A DNA stretch of 8,035 bases from Acidobacteriaceae bacterium (GTDB taxonomy: Bacteria > Acidobacteriota > Terriglobia > Terriglobales > Acidobacteriaceae), in NCBI GenBank assembly GCA_030040175.1, contig JASHUF010000333.1, positions 1 to 8,035 of the forward strand, written 5' to 3'. Below, piece by piece: positions 5,659 through 8,035 of the stretch (positions are counted from its first letter, which is position 1; each line of letters begins with the position of its first letter). A model generated the notes under the pieces. It did not search any database, was not told where the DNA came from, and saw only the letters and a program-made list of their open reading frames with translations. The position numbers and the translations under genes were made by a program.

Positions 5659-6666
5659 ATGGATCAAATTCACGGTCTTGCAGCGCATGCAGCAGGAGCT
5701 GAGCTTCTGCCCTATCACTACGACCCCGGCATGCTGGGCGCGCAGGAGGTTGAGATTGCCATCACCCACTGCGGCATTTGCCACAGCGACCTTCACCTGA
5801 TCGCCAATGACTGGGGCATCAGCCAATATCCCTTCATCCCGGGTCACGAGATCATCGGCACAGTCGCGGCCGTCGGCGACGCGGTGCGTCAGCTGGAGAC
5901 GGGCCAGCGTGTGGGCCTCGGCTGGCAATCGAACTCCTGCGGCGTGTGCGAGTGGTGCACACAGGGCATGGAGAATCTCTGCGCGGAATCAGAGGCCACC
6001 TGCGTGCATCGCAACGGCGGGTATGCCGACCGCGTCCGCGGCAACGCGCGCTTCGTCGTTCCCATCCCCGGCGCGCTCAAAAGCGAGAATGCCGCACCGC
6101 TGCTCTGCGGCGGCATCACGGTCTATAATCCCCTGCGCACACACGGCATCAATCCCTCCTCGCGCGTGGGCATTGTGGGCATCGGCGGGCTCGGCCACAT
6201 CGCCATCCAGTTCGCACGCGCCTTTGGCGCCGAGGTCACAGCCTTTTCCTCGTCGGCAGACAAAGAAGAGGAGGCGCGCACGCTCGGCGCTCAACACTTC
6301 GTCAATACACGCGAAACCAAGGCGATGAAAGATGTGGCCGGCAGGCTGGACTTCATCCTCACTACGCTGAACGCCGACCAGGACTGGAGCACCTATCTGC
6401 AGGCGCTGCGGCCCATGGGCATGCTTTGCTTCGTCGGCGTCCCGCCCTCGCCCATCGCCGTGCCTGCGTTTCCGCTCATCTCCGGGGCGCGCTCGATCAG
6501 CGGCAATCCCACCGGCAGCCCGCACCGCCTGCGCGAGATGCTCGACGTGGCGGCGCGCCACGGCGTCCAGGCGACGACGGAGATCTTTCCCATGGCTAAA
6601 GCGAATGAGGCCATTGAAAAGGTGAAGAAGGGCAAAGCGCGCTACCGCGCCGTGCTGGCGAACTGA
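5659..6666 (+). CDS. ahr: Zinc-dependent aldehyde reductase, Ahr (YjgB)-like
   Basis: 335 residues, a full-length medium-chain alcohol dehydrogenase of the cinnamyl-alcohol-dehydrogenase type; probably cytoplasmic. It would reduce a range of aldehydes to alcohols. Catalytic zinc ligands are visible as Cys38 (CGICHSD), His63 (PGHE, with Glu64) and Cys150 (LLCGGIT). Structural zinc ligands are Cys94, Cys97, Cys100 and Cys108. The Rossmann motif GIGGLGH is at 174-180. After the second strand, AFSSSADKEEEA (195-206) has the Ser cluster and Lys that go with NADP(H) preference in this group. Overall similarity to E. coli Ahr looks high from memory, for example YDPG near the N-terminus, DWGISQYP, VPAFPLISG and KARYRAVL at the end. 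The ATG at 5659 has GAGG at 5645-5648, ten bases upstream. It is convergent with katG. The exact substrate cannot be read from sequence. Confidence 0.92.
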   Translation: MDQIHGLAAHAAGAELLPYHYDPGMLGAQEVEIAITHCGICHSDLHLIANDWGISQYPFIPGHEIIGTVAAVGDAVRQLETGQRVGLGWQSNSCGVCEWCTQGMENLCAESEATCVHRNGGYADRVRGNARFVVPIPGALKSENAAPLLCGGITVYNPLRTHGINPSSRVGIVGIGGLGHIAIQFARAFGAEVTAFSSSADKEEEARTLGAQHFVNTRETKAMKDVAGRLDFILTTLNADQDWSTYLQALRPMGMLCFVGVPPSPIAVPAFPLISGARSISGNPTGSPHRLREMLDVAARHGVQATTEIFPMAKANEAIEKVKKGKARYRAVLAN

Positions 6667-6685
6667 GGCAATCGATCAGGCAAGA

Positions 6686-6712
6686 AAGGGCGTCCGCAGA
6701 CCGGACGCCCTT
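6686..6712. terminator. Bidirectional intrinsic terminator between ahr and katG
   Basis: AAGGGCGTCCG at 6686-6696 and CGGACGCCCTT at 6702-6712 form a perfect 11-bp stem with loop CAGAC. On the minus strand it is followed by TCTTG after the final Ts (CCCTTTCTTG), on the plus strand by TTCCG. It sits between two convergent genes, 20 bases past one stop and 31 past the other, so it probably serves both. Confidence 0.75.
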
Positions 6713-6742
6713 CCGCATCGGGCCCTGTCAACGGCGAGGGGG

Positions 6743-8035
<1,293 letters not shown>

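Noticed and set aside
5989..6561. Minus-strand open frame of 190 codons opposite the aldehyde reductase
   Set aside because: The opposite strand encodes an intact enzyme with all zinc ligands; the antisense product has no family features.

Overview
The window looks like a chromosomal segment from an Acidobacteriota bacterium (Terriglobia-like). This is inferred from three protein families typical of that phylum: a secreted VWFA-related protein of the acidobacterial type, a secreted SpoIVB/S55-peptidase-like protein, and the end of a pseudopilin-like protein with a YNEWEF-type C-terminal motif. The DNA is GC-rich. No database search was run; all family calls come from reading motifs.

Layout, left to right. 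(1) 1-580 (+): 3' end of a secreted or pilin-like protein with a long Gly/Ser/Thr low-complexity tract. (2) 578-695: first copy of a 118-bp repeat with terminal inverted repeats, followed by a terminator. (3) 808-1179 (-): ErpA/IscA-type iron-sulfur carrier. (4) 1518-1802 (+): 94-residue protein with two membrane segments, function unknown. (5) 1803-2259: gene-free stretch with a diverged repeat copy (1868-1984) and a second close copy (2045-2162). (6) 2260-3501 (-): exported VWFA-related protein with a dismantled metal site. (7) 3657-5561 (+): exported S55-peptidase-like protein, divergent from the VWFA gene. (8) 5659-6666 (+): zinc- and probably NADPH-dependent aldehyde reductase resembling Ahr. 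(9) 6686-6712: two-way terminator. (10) 6743-8035 (-): C-terminal part of catalase-peroxidase KatG, cut by the window edge.

No operon is evident: neighbours are mostly convergent or divergent and each gene seems to be its own unit. Loose themes are cell-envelope or secreted proteins (pseudopilin-like, VWFA, S55) and protection from reactive chemistry (Fe-S assembly, aldehyde reduction, peroxide removal). These themes are inference only.

The most interesting non-coding signal is the small inverted-repeat element family. There are two copies of identical length (9 mismatches in 118 positions by eye) and a probable older third copy. All lie between convergent genes, and one supplies the stop codon of the upstream gene. 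I saw no CRISPR array, tRNA, rRNA, transposase gene, phage gene or recognisable new defence system.
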